DNA of 64,000 bases, taken from assembly GCA_013400155.1 (NCBI GenBank), contig VXBM01001620.1, positions 24,264-88,263 on the forward strand. The letters are read 5' to 3'. A program made the translations under genes and the position numbers. Each line of letters begins with the position of its first letter. Within the stretch, counting starts at the first letter, position 1. The notes beneath the pieces are model-generated. The model was given only the letters and a program-made list of their open reading frames with translations. It made no database searches and was not told where the DNA came from. The stretch is from Helopsaltes ochotensis (lineage: Eukaryota > Chordata > Aves > Passeriformes > Locustellidae). Positions 44,230-55,035 of the stretch are shown here, one piece after another.

Positions 44230-47200
44230 CACTGATACCAGTGAATTTAATAGTATTTTGTTATAAATTCTCATTGCCTTATTTCAGGCCTTGTACCAAT
44301 TCCTGAACTGGGCAACTGGGACCTGAAAAGATATTTAAGTCAAATATTAATTTCCATGTTCTCCCTCCAGTCCTTGCTTTTATCTGACATTTACCAACAA
44401 TTTATCACCAACTGCTTTGGCAGAAGCTGATGCCACCTCTGGACTGAAATCAGCTCTGGAACAGCACAATCCAGAGGCCTCTCACCAAAAATACACTTTA
44501 AGCCTCTGGAATTGCAGAGCAGCTCTGAGCCCACCTGGAAAGGAGCAGCTGGAAGGAGTGAGGACACCTCATTTCTGCCAGTGCAGGGCAATGGGAATGG
44601 GAGCTGCTGATCCCTCCGGAGCTGCTGGGGATGGAGCCCTGATTGTCTGAGCCCTCTCAGGTTTCCTTCAGCCTTGCTGCTGACATTGCTGGGGAGAGAG
44701 CGGAGCAGGGGCCCCAGGTGCTCCCAGCTTTCCCAAAATAGTTGGACAACCCCTATTTTTATTAAGTTTGCTGTTTCTCACTAGCTGGGTAAGCAAAGCT
44801 GAATGTTTGCAAGTTTGGGGCTGCAAGAAATGTAATTAAGAAGTAATTGTGTAATAAAAGCTGGGTTTGTTTGTTTTTTTTCTCGAGTGAGCAGTGAAAC
44901 CTCTCCTGGCTGATTAGAACTGACAATTAATCCTTGGCCTCCCTGTGAAATCAGCCAGAACCTGAGCTGGTAACTCGATGTTGTGATAACTTGTGCTCTG
45001 AGTACACTCAGTTTGTCCAGGGCTAATTGGAACATGGAATTAAGGAGATGTGCTGAAGTGCAGGAGGCGTTTGCAGTGCAGCCCGAGGCAGGAGCCCTCT
45101 GGAGCAAACACAGCGTGGCCTGAGCTGGATTTAAACAGGGACTCGGAGTGCCTTCACCTGAGCCCAGTCCCAGGAAAACTCGGATCTGGATCCCTGTGGA
45201 AAAGGGCTCCTGGAAGCCCTAAAGAAATCAAGCAGCTCCTGCTGCCCAGGTGAGATTTTTTTTTTAATCTGTTCTCCATTTTTGTCTGATTTTTCAGCTT
45301 GAGGCCGTGGCCAAACCTGGGCTCAGGTTTGATCACCTTCACCATTATTAACCTGAGACGGATTTTCTCTGGAAAAACCTCCGAAATGCCACCCAAAATC
45401 CCAGGATCTCTGCTCCTGGTTTCTCTCCAGCCTTGGAGGGGAATCAGTGGCTTCCCATAGGTGTTGCTGTGGTTTTTCCCCCTCCTCACCCACTGCTGGA
45501 GCTGAGGCTGGAGCAGGAAGGTTTTCCCTCCCTTCCAGTGCCACAGAGGAGTTGCCAGGATTTCAGGAATAGCTCTGTCATCCCACAGAAGATGTTCAAG
45601 CACCTTCAAGAGGTACTTTTTGGTGACTTGGGAATGGCAAAAGCTCAGGATCAGAACTCCCTGTGCTTGCCAAGGCTTTCTCCATCACCAGGAACTGCCC
45701 ACGGTGGCAGCAGAGCCCATTGAAACAAATCTGAGTTTGGATCAAATCCTGGAATGGGTGAGGGAGCTCCCACTGGAGCCAGCTCTCGGTTGTGCTGTTT
45801 GGAAAGGATATTTCTGTACCTGTTTTTACTCTGCTAAACAAAGCCAAGAGGAGAAGATGAAGGACACAAAATTAGGGCTGATTAAAAGAAATGCTGGTTC
45901 ACATGGATGGGAAATTCAGGAATTCAGTAAAGCCCAAACCTCAGGAACTCTCCAGTGGATCACTGCTGTAGAGATGATTTGAAAAGCAACATCCCAGTAG
46001 TTTAAAAAAAAACCCAAAAGCTTGTCCTGGCTGTGTTGGGAATGATTTGGGAGTGCCAGGCCCGGTGTCACACGCAGCTCTTGGGGACACTGTGGCAGTG
46101 CCTCACCCAACACCCAGCCTGGGGAAATCCTAAAGGAAAAAACACCAAGGAGACCTCCCAGCTAATCCAGTCTGGCAATCCCTGCAGTTACTGGTGTTTT
46201 GTACTCACACTGGTGTTTTACATTGATGTTTATCACCAATTTTCAGTTCCCTCCAAGAAACACACCAGAAAATCCAATTTTCCCACTTTGCTGAGGCATG
46301 GACGTCACAGAACACTCATGACACAACCTGAGGATCCCTCCTGCTCCCAGAGGACATTTTCTGCCCTGGCAGCATCATTTATTAGCTGATCCTTAATTGA
46401 TAATCTCTAATTTGTGTGGGCTGGAGGAGGCTGGGCTGCAGTGAGCTATAGCAGGAAGGTCATCAGCAGCCTGCACGAGTTGGTGACAGCTCTATTTATA
46501 GCCCAGCCCAGGCCCCAAAATGTGTTTCTTCCCCTTTTTTGGTGCTGCAAGTTCAGGGTTAGGAGTTCCTGCAGTCAGGAGTTCCTCCTGCAGCCTCTAA
46601 GTGACTCCTTTTATCAGCTGCAGACACGCAAGGGCAGTTTTTAGGGATATTTCCTAATTCTACACTAAGAGAGGACATGGGGAGGGATTTCTGTCACAAG
46701 TTGTTGGGTGGGAAATGGAAAAAATCAGAATAATAGTAAAAGAAATGGAATTTTTTTCCTATAGAATGGAGGAATTGTCTTTCCTTGGTTTGCATCTTGT
46801 ATAAAATAGGGTTCAACTTCTCCAGGTAAGGCTGAGAGCACAGTCCTGAACAGGTATTTTATGTTTCATTACAAAAAAAACACCTCTGGTCAACACTTGG
46901 CTCTGTTTGCTCCATTTCTTTCATTAGGGTAATTAATTACTCAACTTTTAAACCTTGTCAGACCCAGCATCTTCAGAGGAGACTCACGAGATTCAGATTG
47001 GATTTCAACAGAAAAATCTGCTGATAATGAGCTAAGGATTAATTCCTTCTTTTCTCTTGGTTTCTTCTTTGTGTGTACAAACAGGTATTTCCATTGAAAT
47101 TTACTGCTTCATTTCCATCTGTATTTATTTCAAAAGAAGGGAACCTTGTCATTTAGTTCTAATAACGAATTAATTGCAATCTGGCCAGCAGCATCGTGTC

Positions 47201-48130
47201 CAGCCTCAGGAAAGGTTCTGGCTCCAATTCTCCCAGCCCAGTCTGGCACTTTTCCCATTCAAACACACGTGCAGGAATGCAATTTTCACCTCCAAGTGTT
47301 GAAGCATCCCCGCTGCTTCAAAATAATCCTTGGAGAGGAATTGGAGTGGATGATTTCCCAGAGAGGCAGAAATATTCCTGTGTTTTGCAGCAGTTGCACC
47401 AAGTGTTTCCTGTGGATTTTATATAAAAAGTTGATCACAATCAGTCTTTGTCAGCATGGCCAGAGTCGATTTTTACTCTGGAGGGAACAGAAAACACAAA
47501 AAAGGAAATGGCTGTGGAAAAAAACCAAACTTCTTAGCATGAGGAGTTAAGAGGAACCCAGGGGTTGGAAGGAGATGTTTGGGGCAGGAACCTGAACAGG
47601 GATCTTTGGAACGGAGAGAGAACAAGGGAATTACAAATACCAACAAAACGTCAATATGGCAAAATGACCTTTTGTTCTGGCTGAATGTGCTCTGACAAAG
47701 CTCTGAAGTCTGGAGCAGATTTAAATAGTCCTATCACCAAAACGAATAAGAATTAAGAAGGTAAATTAATTCCTAAGGGAAATCACTGTAGATCTCATTA
47801 GCTCAGGAACAAGACACCTTAAAACTTTTAATTAAAGATAATATTTACTGCAAATGAATAAGAGTTGGCAGGTTTCAGCAGAAGCCGCAATCTCATTTAT
47901 GCAAAGTTTTCTTCTATTAAGGCAGACATCATTAATCTCGTTGGAGATGCCCTGCAGCCTGACAGAGCTGCAGCACGAGCAGTTCCTCCCAGAACCCTTT
48001 GAATCTGCACAAAGGGAGCGGAGCTGCGGCAGCCCCGGCCCTGCGAAGGGCTGAGCAATTAAAGGGATCCCTGTGCAAACACAGCCCCGCGTCCCTGAAC
48101 CGAGCATCCCATAATGAGCGCCTCCCAACA
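44230..48130. other. Intergenic region RSRC1-MLF1 (central part)
   Basis: 3.9 kb of mostly unique sequence. I see no CR1 end, RNA gene or supportable exon. A splice-donor-like 'ctgcccaggtgag' at 45242-45254 follows an open stretch, but there is no product or partner exon. The section 47690-47960 is AT-rich, unique and CNE-like (for example 'gcagacatcattaatctcgt'). Confidence 0.5.
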
Positions 48131-48137
48131 GCTGCAA

Positions 48138-48840
48138 GGGGAGCAGCCACTGCGGCCCTCATCCCTCGGATCCTGCTCGGGATCCGGGGAAAATGGGAAT
48201 GGACAATCACTGCACCCTCATCCCTCGGATCCTGCACGGGATCCAGGGAAAATGGGAATGGACAATCACTGCACCCTCATCCCTCAGATCCTGCTGGGGA
48301 TCCAGGGAAAATGGGAATGGACAATCACTGCTGCCCTCATCCCTCGGATCCTGCTCGGGATCCGGGGAAAATGGGAAAGGGAGCAGCCACTGCAGCCCTC
48401 ATCCCTCGGATCCTGCTCGGGATCCAGGGAAAATGGGAAAGGGAGCAGCCACTGCAGCCCTCATCCCTTGGATCGTGCTCGGGATCCAGGAAAATGGGAA
48501 AGGGAGCAGCCACTGCAGCCCTCATCCCTCGGATCCTGCTCGGGATCCAGGAAAATGGGAAAGGGAGCAGCCACTGCAGCCCTCATCCCTCGGATCGTGC
48601 TCGGGATCCAGGGAAAACGGGAAAGGGACAATCATTGCAGCCCTCATCCCTCGGATCCTGCTCGGGATCCGGGAAAATGGGAATGAACAATCACTGCAGC
48701 CTCATCCCTCGGATCCTGCAGGGGATCCAGGGAAAATGGGAATGAACAATCACTGCAGCCCTCGGATCCTGCTGGGGATCCAGGGAAAATGGGAATGGAC
48801 AATCACTGCAGCCTCATCCCTCGGATCCTGCTGGGGATCC
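48138..48840. repeat. About 60-bp minisatellite, about 12 copies
   Basis: Unit pieces in order: 'ctcatccctcggatcctgct', 'cgggatccagggaaaatggg', then either 'aatggacaatcactgcag' or 'aagggagcagccactgcag'. The two alternatives occur in blocks, which shows local homogenisation. The array lies 0.8 kb upstream of the MLF1 ATG and just outside the CpG island. The unit is rich in GGATCC. Confidence 0.97.
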
Positions 48841-49012
48841 CGCGCTGGAGCTGCTCCGGCTGCAGGGAGATTTCATCCCTGGGAGCCCCAGTCGGCCCAG
48901 AGTGAACCAGGGAAGCGTGGCTGGCGTGGAGCGCTGGCCACAGCTGTGGGACAGCTCCACATCCCCGTCCCAGGGTTAGGAACCTTTGCTTTTCACGGGG
49001 CAGAGTTCAGGG

Positions 49013-49110
49013 AATGATGGAATGGGTTGGGAGGGATCTTAGAGATGCACCCGGGTGGGCAGGGACACCTCCCGCTCACCCGAGCACCCCCGGCCCTGCT
49101 CCCTCCTCAC
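49013..49110 (-). mobile_element. CR1 3'-end fragment next to the MLF1 promoter
   Basis: 'atgatggaatgggttgggag', 'ggatcttagagatgcacccg', 'tgggcagggacacctcccgc': antisense CR1 end, about 500 bp upstream of the MLF1 start codon. Confidence 0.75.
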
Positions 49111-49324
49111 TGCTGTGTCCCTGCCATTGCCGCTCCGGGATCCATCGCTCCTGCCCCTTGCTGCTTCCCCGCGTCCCGCCGCGTTCCAGCCGCAGCTTTA
49201 TTTTACTGCCATCTACTGGGAAAACCAGAATTCTTTCTGAAACCGCCGAGCAGCCAGCGGGACGCGCCGCGGCCGGGCCTGGCCCCGCCTCGCGCTCCCC
49301 GGCAGCGGGGCGGCGGGAGGGCAA

Positions 49325-49437
49325 CTCCCGAATTGCCCGCAATTCCTGTAATTCCCGTAATTCCCGAATTTCCCGTAATTCCCGAATTTCCCGCAATTCC
49401 CGAATTTCCCGCAATTCCCGCGCTTCCCCAATTCCCG
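49325..49437. repeat. Minisatellite of 9/18-bp units (aattcccgaatttcccg) in the promoter island
   Basis: About ten imperfect copies of 'aattcccgtaattcccg' or 'aattcccgaatttcccg', located 185-300 bp upstream of the MLF1 ATG. Its CpG-containing units form part of the island. Confidence 0.93.
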
Positions 49438-49459
49438 ATTCTGGAGCGGCGGCCCCGCG

Positions 49460-49473
49460 GTCGCCACGGCAAC
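49460..49473 (+). promoter_or_regulatory. MLF1: RFX X-box, perfect match to consensus
   Basis: GTCGCC-AC-GGCAAC fits the X-box consensus GTNRCC(N0-3)RGYAAC at every position, 149 bp upstream of the MLF1 ATG. RFX factors (RFX2/RFX3, with FOXJ1) drive ciliary genes through such sites in proximal promoters. The match is direct; use by RFX is inference. Confidence 0.6.
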
Positions 49474-49513
49474 GGCGGCGCGCGGGGGAGCCCCGCCCCT
49501 CGCGGCGCGACGG

Positions 49514-49559
49514 CCAATAGGAACGGCCGGGTGAGGTCACGTGGGCGGGAGGGGCGGGG
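49514..49559 (+). promoter_or_regulatory. MLF1: CCAAT box, E-box and GC boxes
   Basis: 'cggccaatagg' (NF-Y type) at 49511-49521, 'gtcacgtggg' containing CACGTG at 49538-49543 (USF/MYC type), and two GC boxes up to 49559. All lie 60-110 bp before the ATG, the usual spacing for core promoter-proximal sites. Confidence 0.65.
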
Positions 49560-49621
49560 CGCGGGGCGGTGAGGAGGGGCCGTGCGGGGCTGGGGGCGCG
49601 CAGAGCGCAGCGGCCGCCGCC

Positions 49622-49668
49622 ATGTTCGGGGGGCTGAGCAGGTGCTTCGAGGACGATCCCTTCTTCAG
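49622..49668 (+). CDS. MLF1: MLF1 exon 1 (start codon)
   Basis: ATG at 49622 in a strong Kozak context (gccgccgccatg) and 47 coding nt reading MFGGLSRCFEDDPFF plus two bases, ending at the donor GTGAGG. The motif FEDDPFF at residues 9-15 is the N-terminal signature of MLF1. MLF1 (myeloid leukaemia factor 1) is a small nucleocytoplasmic adaptor that binds 14-3-3 proteins and the COP9-signalosome subunit CSN3. Through these it influences p53 stability and haematopoietic lineage choice, and it is abundant in ciliated epithelia. The eight exons annotated here give a 299-residue protein without frameshift or stop. The human protein has 268 residues, and the extra length lies mainly in exons 2 and 3. 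Confidence 0.95.
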
Positions 49669-49825
49669 GTGAGGGGCGCTGAGGCCGAGGGGGCTCGGCC
49701 CTGAGGGGGCTCGGCCCTGAGGGGGCTCAGGCGGCGGTGGGCTCCCACGGGCCGGGCCGGGGCTGGAAACGGGCGGGTGGGATGGGTGTGTGCGACCGAC
49801 CGTTGGCTGAGCTGCCCCGGGAGCC

Positions 49826-50085
49826 GGTGCGGGTGGAAGGACCCGGGGATCGGTGCTGATGAAGGGGTCGGGCCGGGGTAAAGGGCTCGGGGCAGGTGGA
49901 AGGAGCGAGATCGGGCCGGGTTAAAGGGGTCGGGGCAGGTGGAAGGAGCGAGATCGGGCCGGGTTAAAGGGATCGGGGCAGTTGTCGGGACCGGAGCGGG
50001 TTGAAGGGATCGGTGCGGGTGGAAGGAGCGGGGTCGGGGCAGGTATTGGGGTCGGGGCGGGTTGAAGGGGCCGGTGCCGGGGCCG
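49826..50085. repeat. GC-rich minisatellite in MLF1 intron 1
   Basis: Imperfect copies of 'gggttaaagg.gtcggggcag' plus 'gtggaaggagcgagatcggg', roughly 24-50 bp per copy. It is CpG-rich and begins about 160 bp after exon 1. Confidence 0.88.
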
Positions 50086-50535
50086 TTTAACCGCCCCGGT
50101 GTCCGCACCCGGCCCCTCCCGAGCCCCCCTAGAGCCGTGCAGGGTTAAACGTCCTCAGCGAGGTTCAACAGCCGAGACTTGAGTCTGCCTCCCCTCTCAG
50201 CAGGGAAGGGTTTAATCCGCATTTCCCGCAGAGGAGAGCTTCACCTCCTTGGCTGGAGATTCCTGAGTTTGTTTGCTCTTCAATTCCCTAGCTACAGGTC
50301 CTGAGCAGTGTAGCTCCCGCGGCTTTATGTGCGTGTTTAATTAATCACGTAGCCACAGGCTGTCTCTGAACTCCTCTCAGTGCCGGCACTGCTTAGAGCA
50401 CCGGGTGTTCTTCAGTTAAACTTTGCCGACGTGTGTGCGGGAGCGCTGATGGCACATTGTCCCATTGTCCCCCTGCTTCCCGAGGGGACGGTGGTGCTTT
50501 GCCTCGGCAGGCTGGGCTTTGTTCCCGTTCCCTGG

Positions 50536-50675
50536 GAGGCCCAGGTTACCCAGAGGAGCTGTGGCTGCCACTTGCCTGGAATTGTTCGAGCTTGGACGGG
50601 GCTTGGAGCAGCCTGGGATGGTGGAACGGGATCATCTTTAAGGTCCTTTCCAACCCAAGCCATTCTGAGATCCTG
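50536..50675 (+). mobile_element. CR1 LINE 3'-end fragment
   Basis: 'cccagaggagctgtggctgc', 'ggggcttggagcagcctggg', 'tctttaaggtcctttccaac', 'ccaagccattctgagatcct': sense CR1 end. Confidence 0.85.
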
Positions 50676-53193
50676 TTTCCATCCCAGGAGCACGGTGGTG
50701 GCTCCTGTCTGTGTATTCAAGTGTGAGCTCAGTTTATTCCCTGTGGGAATCATCTTTTGCCCCTGGAATGTGAATGTGAGCAGTGAATGGTGCCAATGCT
50801 TCTCCCTTCAGCCAGAGCTGCCGAATTACCTGGTCTGGCCCCAGTTCATGTCTTTGGTCAGAAACTGTAATTTGTAGTGGATGCAGAAGGGATCAGAGCA
50901 CTCTGAGGAGCCTCGATAATTATTTTAATTCTTTGAAAAAGCTCTCAGGGATTTAATTAGCAGCCCAGATAAGGGGTGGGTGAGGAGGGCAGCAGCAGGC
51001 CTGTGATGTGGTTGTTGTCCAGATCTCCTGGTTACCGGGAGCTCGGGCTGAGGCTGCTTAAAGGAGAATCTCCTGCTGATCTGCAGCACATTCCAGGAGA
51101 ATTCCCAGAGCTGTGCCACACAGATGAGCACTCTTGGTTTCTAGGAATATTCCTGCAGTTATAGCAACTCCTGAGTTCCATGCAGGAAACTTCCCTATGC
51201 AGATCCTCTGCGTGAAATTAAAGTAATAATAGAAATCAGGTCTTGTTTGAAGTAATAATTGCTTATTTACTAATTTATTCCTTGTTATTGTAGCCAGGGG
51301 AAGCAGGATTGCAGGAGGTGGAGGCAGGGAGTGCGTGTGAAAGATGAGCTGGAAATTGAAGACTCATTTTCCCAGCACTGTCTGCTTTGCATACAGCGAA
51401 GGAATCGAGCTGATTGCCTCAGATAAGATTAGCTTCCAAAATAGTGTCATAATCGGCTCCAGCTGCCTCATAAGGAGCGAGTTTGCTCTGCCCTGAAATA
51501 GTGCCTGGGTTCCTGTGTGAGCAGCTGTCCCGGGGAAGCAGCAGTCACTCACCCTGCCACCCAAAGGTGCTGGGATCCAGCCCTGCAGCCCTGCACAGGT
51601 GCAGGAGCTGTGCTTCCCCTGCCAACTGCACACTCGGGCTTTCATTCTCTTCAGTTTGTTGTGCCAGGTGTTCTCCCCAGAGGGAATCTTACATAACGTC
51701 CCGAATGGGGAAAACAATTCTAATATTTCCAGCTGATAAAAAAGAAACACATCTAATACAAAGCACAGTTTGCAAAAGCAATAAGTGGAATTTATTTATT
51801 GTTCTAGGACTGATTTTTTCATGCACTGAAGTAAGCAGTAATGTTATACTTGTTATACTTACACCTTTAATGTCAGGTGAGGGTCAGGTTAATACACATT
51901 AGACAAAATCCTGTTAGTGCAGAGTGCTGGAGCAATAAATGTATAAATTGTTTGTCTCCATCCAGAATTGACTTTTTAAAATAATTCTGTGTTTAACACG
52001 TGAAGGGCACAGATTTGGTGTGCCAAACCCTGTGAACCCCTCCCTTTCTCCTCACCACTTTTGTGCTATAACAGAAATCACGTCCTTCTCATCAAAAGTA
52101 TCTTCCCCCCAAAAAAGGTCATATTTTAAGTCAGTAATTGTTAAATTAGAGTGTCCTATACCTGCTGCCATCCCATAAAATCTGTACTTGGAGCAAGGAT
52201 CTAAAAATCCTGCAGAGACTTTGCCTTGTCCAGTACATCTCTGTTTGTCAGGGTGAGCTCCTCCTCTGGTAATTCTGGTTTGAGTTTAATGAGGCTTAAT
52301 AATAAGGTTTAATTCCTTGGAAACTTTGTCTTTCAGCTGGATTTTCTGTTCCCTTTCCATTGGTTTTACCCTACTCCAGATCATACCAAAATTGGGAGGG
52401 GCTCTTTTGAGGCTTGGCAGCATTAATTCTTTTTATTAATTACTCCCTCAAATTAGGAATTGGGAGCCTTTTCCTTCTGTTCCTCAGCCTTGGTATCTGA
52501 TTTCCCTGTCCCTGGTACTACGGAGCTCTTTGTGTTTGACAGCCAAACCTCCCTGGGCTTTGGGATGTGCTGGAATTGTGCTCATCCCGAGGTGGTGCCG
52601 GGGTGATTCCCTGTCCTTGGCCCATGCCAGGACTTTTTCCATCTGTTCCTCGTCCTGCAGTGAGGGAGCAGGGCTGGGTGAGCTCCTCATCACCGCAGGG
52701 CTGGAGCCAGAGCTGCTCCACAGCATCACCAAAACACTTCCAAAGTCTCTTCTGGCCTGAGTTTAAGTCTGGGCATAGCTTGAAGGGATATTTTTGTGTT
52801 TAAAAAAAACTTATTTCAAAATGAATCCAACCTCATGTTTGTCTTTTTCACTTGAAAGGGAGAAAAACAAACTTTAGATGTGACTTTGGCACAAGATCAA
52901 AGCGGCCACGTGATGTGGGGCTGGAGATAAGGGGTGGGGAGCAGAAAAGCTGGGCAGGAGATAACTGGGCAGGGAAAAGTCAGGAGCAGCCTGGAGCTTT
53001 TCCTCCTGAGATGTCCCAGGAGAGGCTGTGGTGTCCTGGAGGGTGTGGGGAGCACCAGGGATTGAGAGGAAGGAGGATGAGGTGAATTAAATCTAAATAA
53101 ACATACCTGGGAAGTGACTGTTCATGGTAATGAAGTGGTTTTGAGTGGGATGGCAAAGAAGAAAATGAGATGGAAGGAGGAAATGAAGCAGGG

Positions 53194-53316
53194 CCCTTTG
53201 TGTGGGAAGTGTTCCTTTGGATGGGAAGTGTTCCTTTGTGTGGGAAGTGTTCCTTTCTATGGGAAATGTTCCTTTCTATGGGAAGTGTTCCTTTGGATGG
53301 GAAATGTTCCTTTGCA
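53194..53316. repeat. 19-bp minisatellite, about 6 copies
   Basis: 'gttcctttggatgggaagt' recurs with starts at 53211, 53230, 53249 and so on at 19-bp spacing, with ggat/gtgt/ctat variants. Confidence 0.96.
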
Positions 53317-54164
53317 GCCCGGCCCTCAGGCAGCAGCACTGCTCACACCCTGTACTTCTGAAAAATTCCTGCTTTGCTCCTCTTTTGGCCTTCCTTAGGA
53401 AGATCAGAGAGCTTGGGAAGTTGAGCAATGTTTTCCTTGCAAGCCAGTGGAGTTCTGTAGGGTTTGGCAGAGGAGAGGAGGGGGGAAATAAGAGGAAAAT
53501 AAAAAGGCAGTGAGAATCTCCTTCCTCAACACAGGACAGGGATGTGGAACAGGATTTGTGGAGAGGGAAGGCAAAGGCGCAGCAGTGGGTGACCACAGGA
53601 GATGGAACTGGCCTGAATTTAGAGGATAATGGGTATTTTTAAGCACGTGGGACAGGGAGGAGGAAAAGGATGGGAACTGGCAGCAGAATAAATCTGAGAG
53701 ATGAGGGGGAATCCAGTGGAACACGAAGAATTCAGAATTCACCCTGCTAAGCTTTGGAAGATTAAAACAAAATTATTTTAATGTCAGGCTGGAGTGAAAG
53801 GTGCAGCCAAGGATGGATATTTCTGGAGAAGATGAGGAAAAGGAATAGGGACACCCAGGAGACCAGTGAGAGCAGCTGAGAGAAAATAGATCTCAAACAC
53901 CCAACCTGAGAGATGGGAAGGGAAGAGAAAATCAGAGTTTATTAGGAACGGGAGATTGCCCAGTTGGCTCCTATTAAAGTAAAAATTTTATATAAAGATC
54001 CACATGGAATATTAAAAAATGGAGTTTGCAGTATCCTGGAGCCATTGTCCATCAGCTGGAATAATGTGTTGTGGTTTATTTTCTTTTTGTTGGGGTTGGA
54101 ATTAAATGGTGGGATTAATGATGGGATTAATGATGGTATTAATAGTTGGGATTAATGATGGTGT

Positions 54165-54600
54165 TTCTTGTTTGGATTTGGGTTGTTTATTAATTCTTAT
54201 CTATGTTACAGTCTCAGACTGAGTTCTACAGCACTTCAAGTTAACAAACTAAAAATGGAGCTGTATTTTTCTCTCTACAAGTTTCTTTAAGGCTAAACTG
54301 TCCAATTAAGAAATGACATATAAATTATTTTTACTTTGAACTTAATAACTAACTACTCGTGGCTCGCAACGTGGACTTTTTATCTAATTACAAAATACTA
54401 CTTAGACCTGTGAAGAAGGTGAAAAAGAAAGATTAGCTTTTGTTTTAAAACTTCTATCTTGCTTTATATATATATATGTATAATTCTAAAACTTTAAACT
54501 CTTAAGTTTTCCAGTATGTGATGTTAAGACACTTTTATTTAACCTACACACTCATCGTTTTAGTTCTATTATTCAATTTTGGAAGCTTTCTTTAAATGTG
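54165..54600. mobile_element. Possible LTR/endogenous retrovirus remnant
   Basis: AT-rich block unlike its surroundings. It holds 'tggctcgcaacgtggac' at 54360-54376, which resembles a retroviral tRNA-Lys-type primer binding site (consensus TGGCGCCCAACGTGGGG). The preceding sequence ('ttcttatctatgttacagtc') resembles passerine LTRs as I recall them. No retroviral coding frame remains. I give this as a tentative call; it could equally be unique intron sequence. Confidence 0.35.
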
Positions 54601-54701
54601 GTGTTTTCTTAGGGGGGGCCTTGCTTGTTATCAAGAACTTTTCAGTGCCAAAAGCAGTGTTGGCAGCAGCGTGGTAACGAGGCCGTGTCTGTGTGCTGCA
54701 G

Positions 54702-54894
54702 GGACCCCTTGGCTGCCCACCATGAGCACATGAGGCAGGTGATGAGGAGCTTCTCGGAGCCCTTGGGGCGGGACCCGTTCCCCAGCCTGCCCGAGGGAAG
54801 GGCCGGAGCGGCGGCAGCACCCCGGGGAGCCGAGGGCAGAGCCGAGGGCAGAGCCCCGCGGGACGCCCCGCTGGCCCTCAGGGCCCCTCGCAGG
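54702..54894 (+). CDS. MLF1: MLF1 exon 2 (14-3-3 site)
   Basis: This 193-nt exon lies between the acceptor 'tgtgctgcag' and the donor GTAAGT. It encodes residues 16-80. The first part, HMRQVMRSFSEPLGRD, carries the RSFSEP motif with Ser34 at exactly the same residue number as the 14-3-3-binding phosphoserine of human MLF1. The second part (residues about 42-80) is a Gly/Ala/Arg/Pro-rich, highly GC-rich stretch with a repeated EGRA motif (GAEGRAEGRAPR). It replaces the Asn/His/Asp-rich linker of mammals and looks disordered. The reading frame is confirmed by the phases of both neighbours. Confidence 0.94.
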
Positions 54895-55035
54895 GTAAGT
54901 GGCCCTGGGCGCCTCGGGGGGGCTCACCTGGGACACACACCGTGCACAGCTGGGCAGTGAGGCACGGGGTCATTGAAAGGTCCTCAGGATCCACCTCGGG
55001 CAGGACAGGAGCCTGGCCAGGGCTGCACCCAGGAT

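Larger units (their letters stand above)
49180..50110 (+). promoter_or_regulatory. MLF1: CpG island and promoter of MLF1
   Basis: About 0.9 kb of very high GC and CpG density around the first MLF1 exon. There is no TATA box in the 120 bp before the ATG. Visible elements are an RFX X-box (49460-49473), CCAAT (49514-49518), an E-box CACGTG (49538-49543) and GC boxes (49543-49549, 49551-49559). This is the typical layout of a TATA-less housekeeping/ciliary-type promoter. The transcription start cannot be fixed from sequence alone. Confidence 0.88.
49669..54701 (+). other. MLF1: MLF1 intron 1, 5.0 kb
   Basis: GT-AG intron. The first 450 bp are CpG island with a GC-rich minisatellite. Further in are a CR1 end (50536-50675), a 19-bp minisatellite (53194-53316), a small GGGATTAATGAT repeat (54108-54162) and an LTR-like remnant near the acceptor. 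No extra exon is recognised. Confidence 0.85.

Noticed and set aside
43792..44266. Glu/Gly/Lys-repeat open frames over 140 codons
   Set aside because: Produced by the GAGAAG microsatellite inside a CR1 fragment, and interrupted by N.
45050..45253. Exon-like open stretch ending in a donor-like 'cccaggtgag'
   Set aside because: No partner exon, no recognisable peptide and no acceptor. Could be a noncoding RNA exon but cannot be supported.
48193..49017. Long open frames across 48 kb on the plus strand
   Set aside because: Read-through of the 60-bp minisatellite. All three frames look alike, as expected for a repeat, not for a gene.
54467..54480. TA dinucleotide repeat
   Set aside because: Only about 7 repeats; ordinary low complexity inside the AT-rich block.
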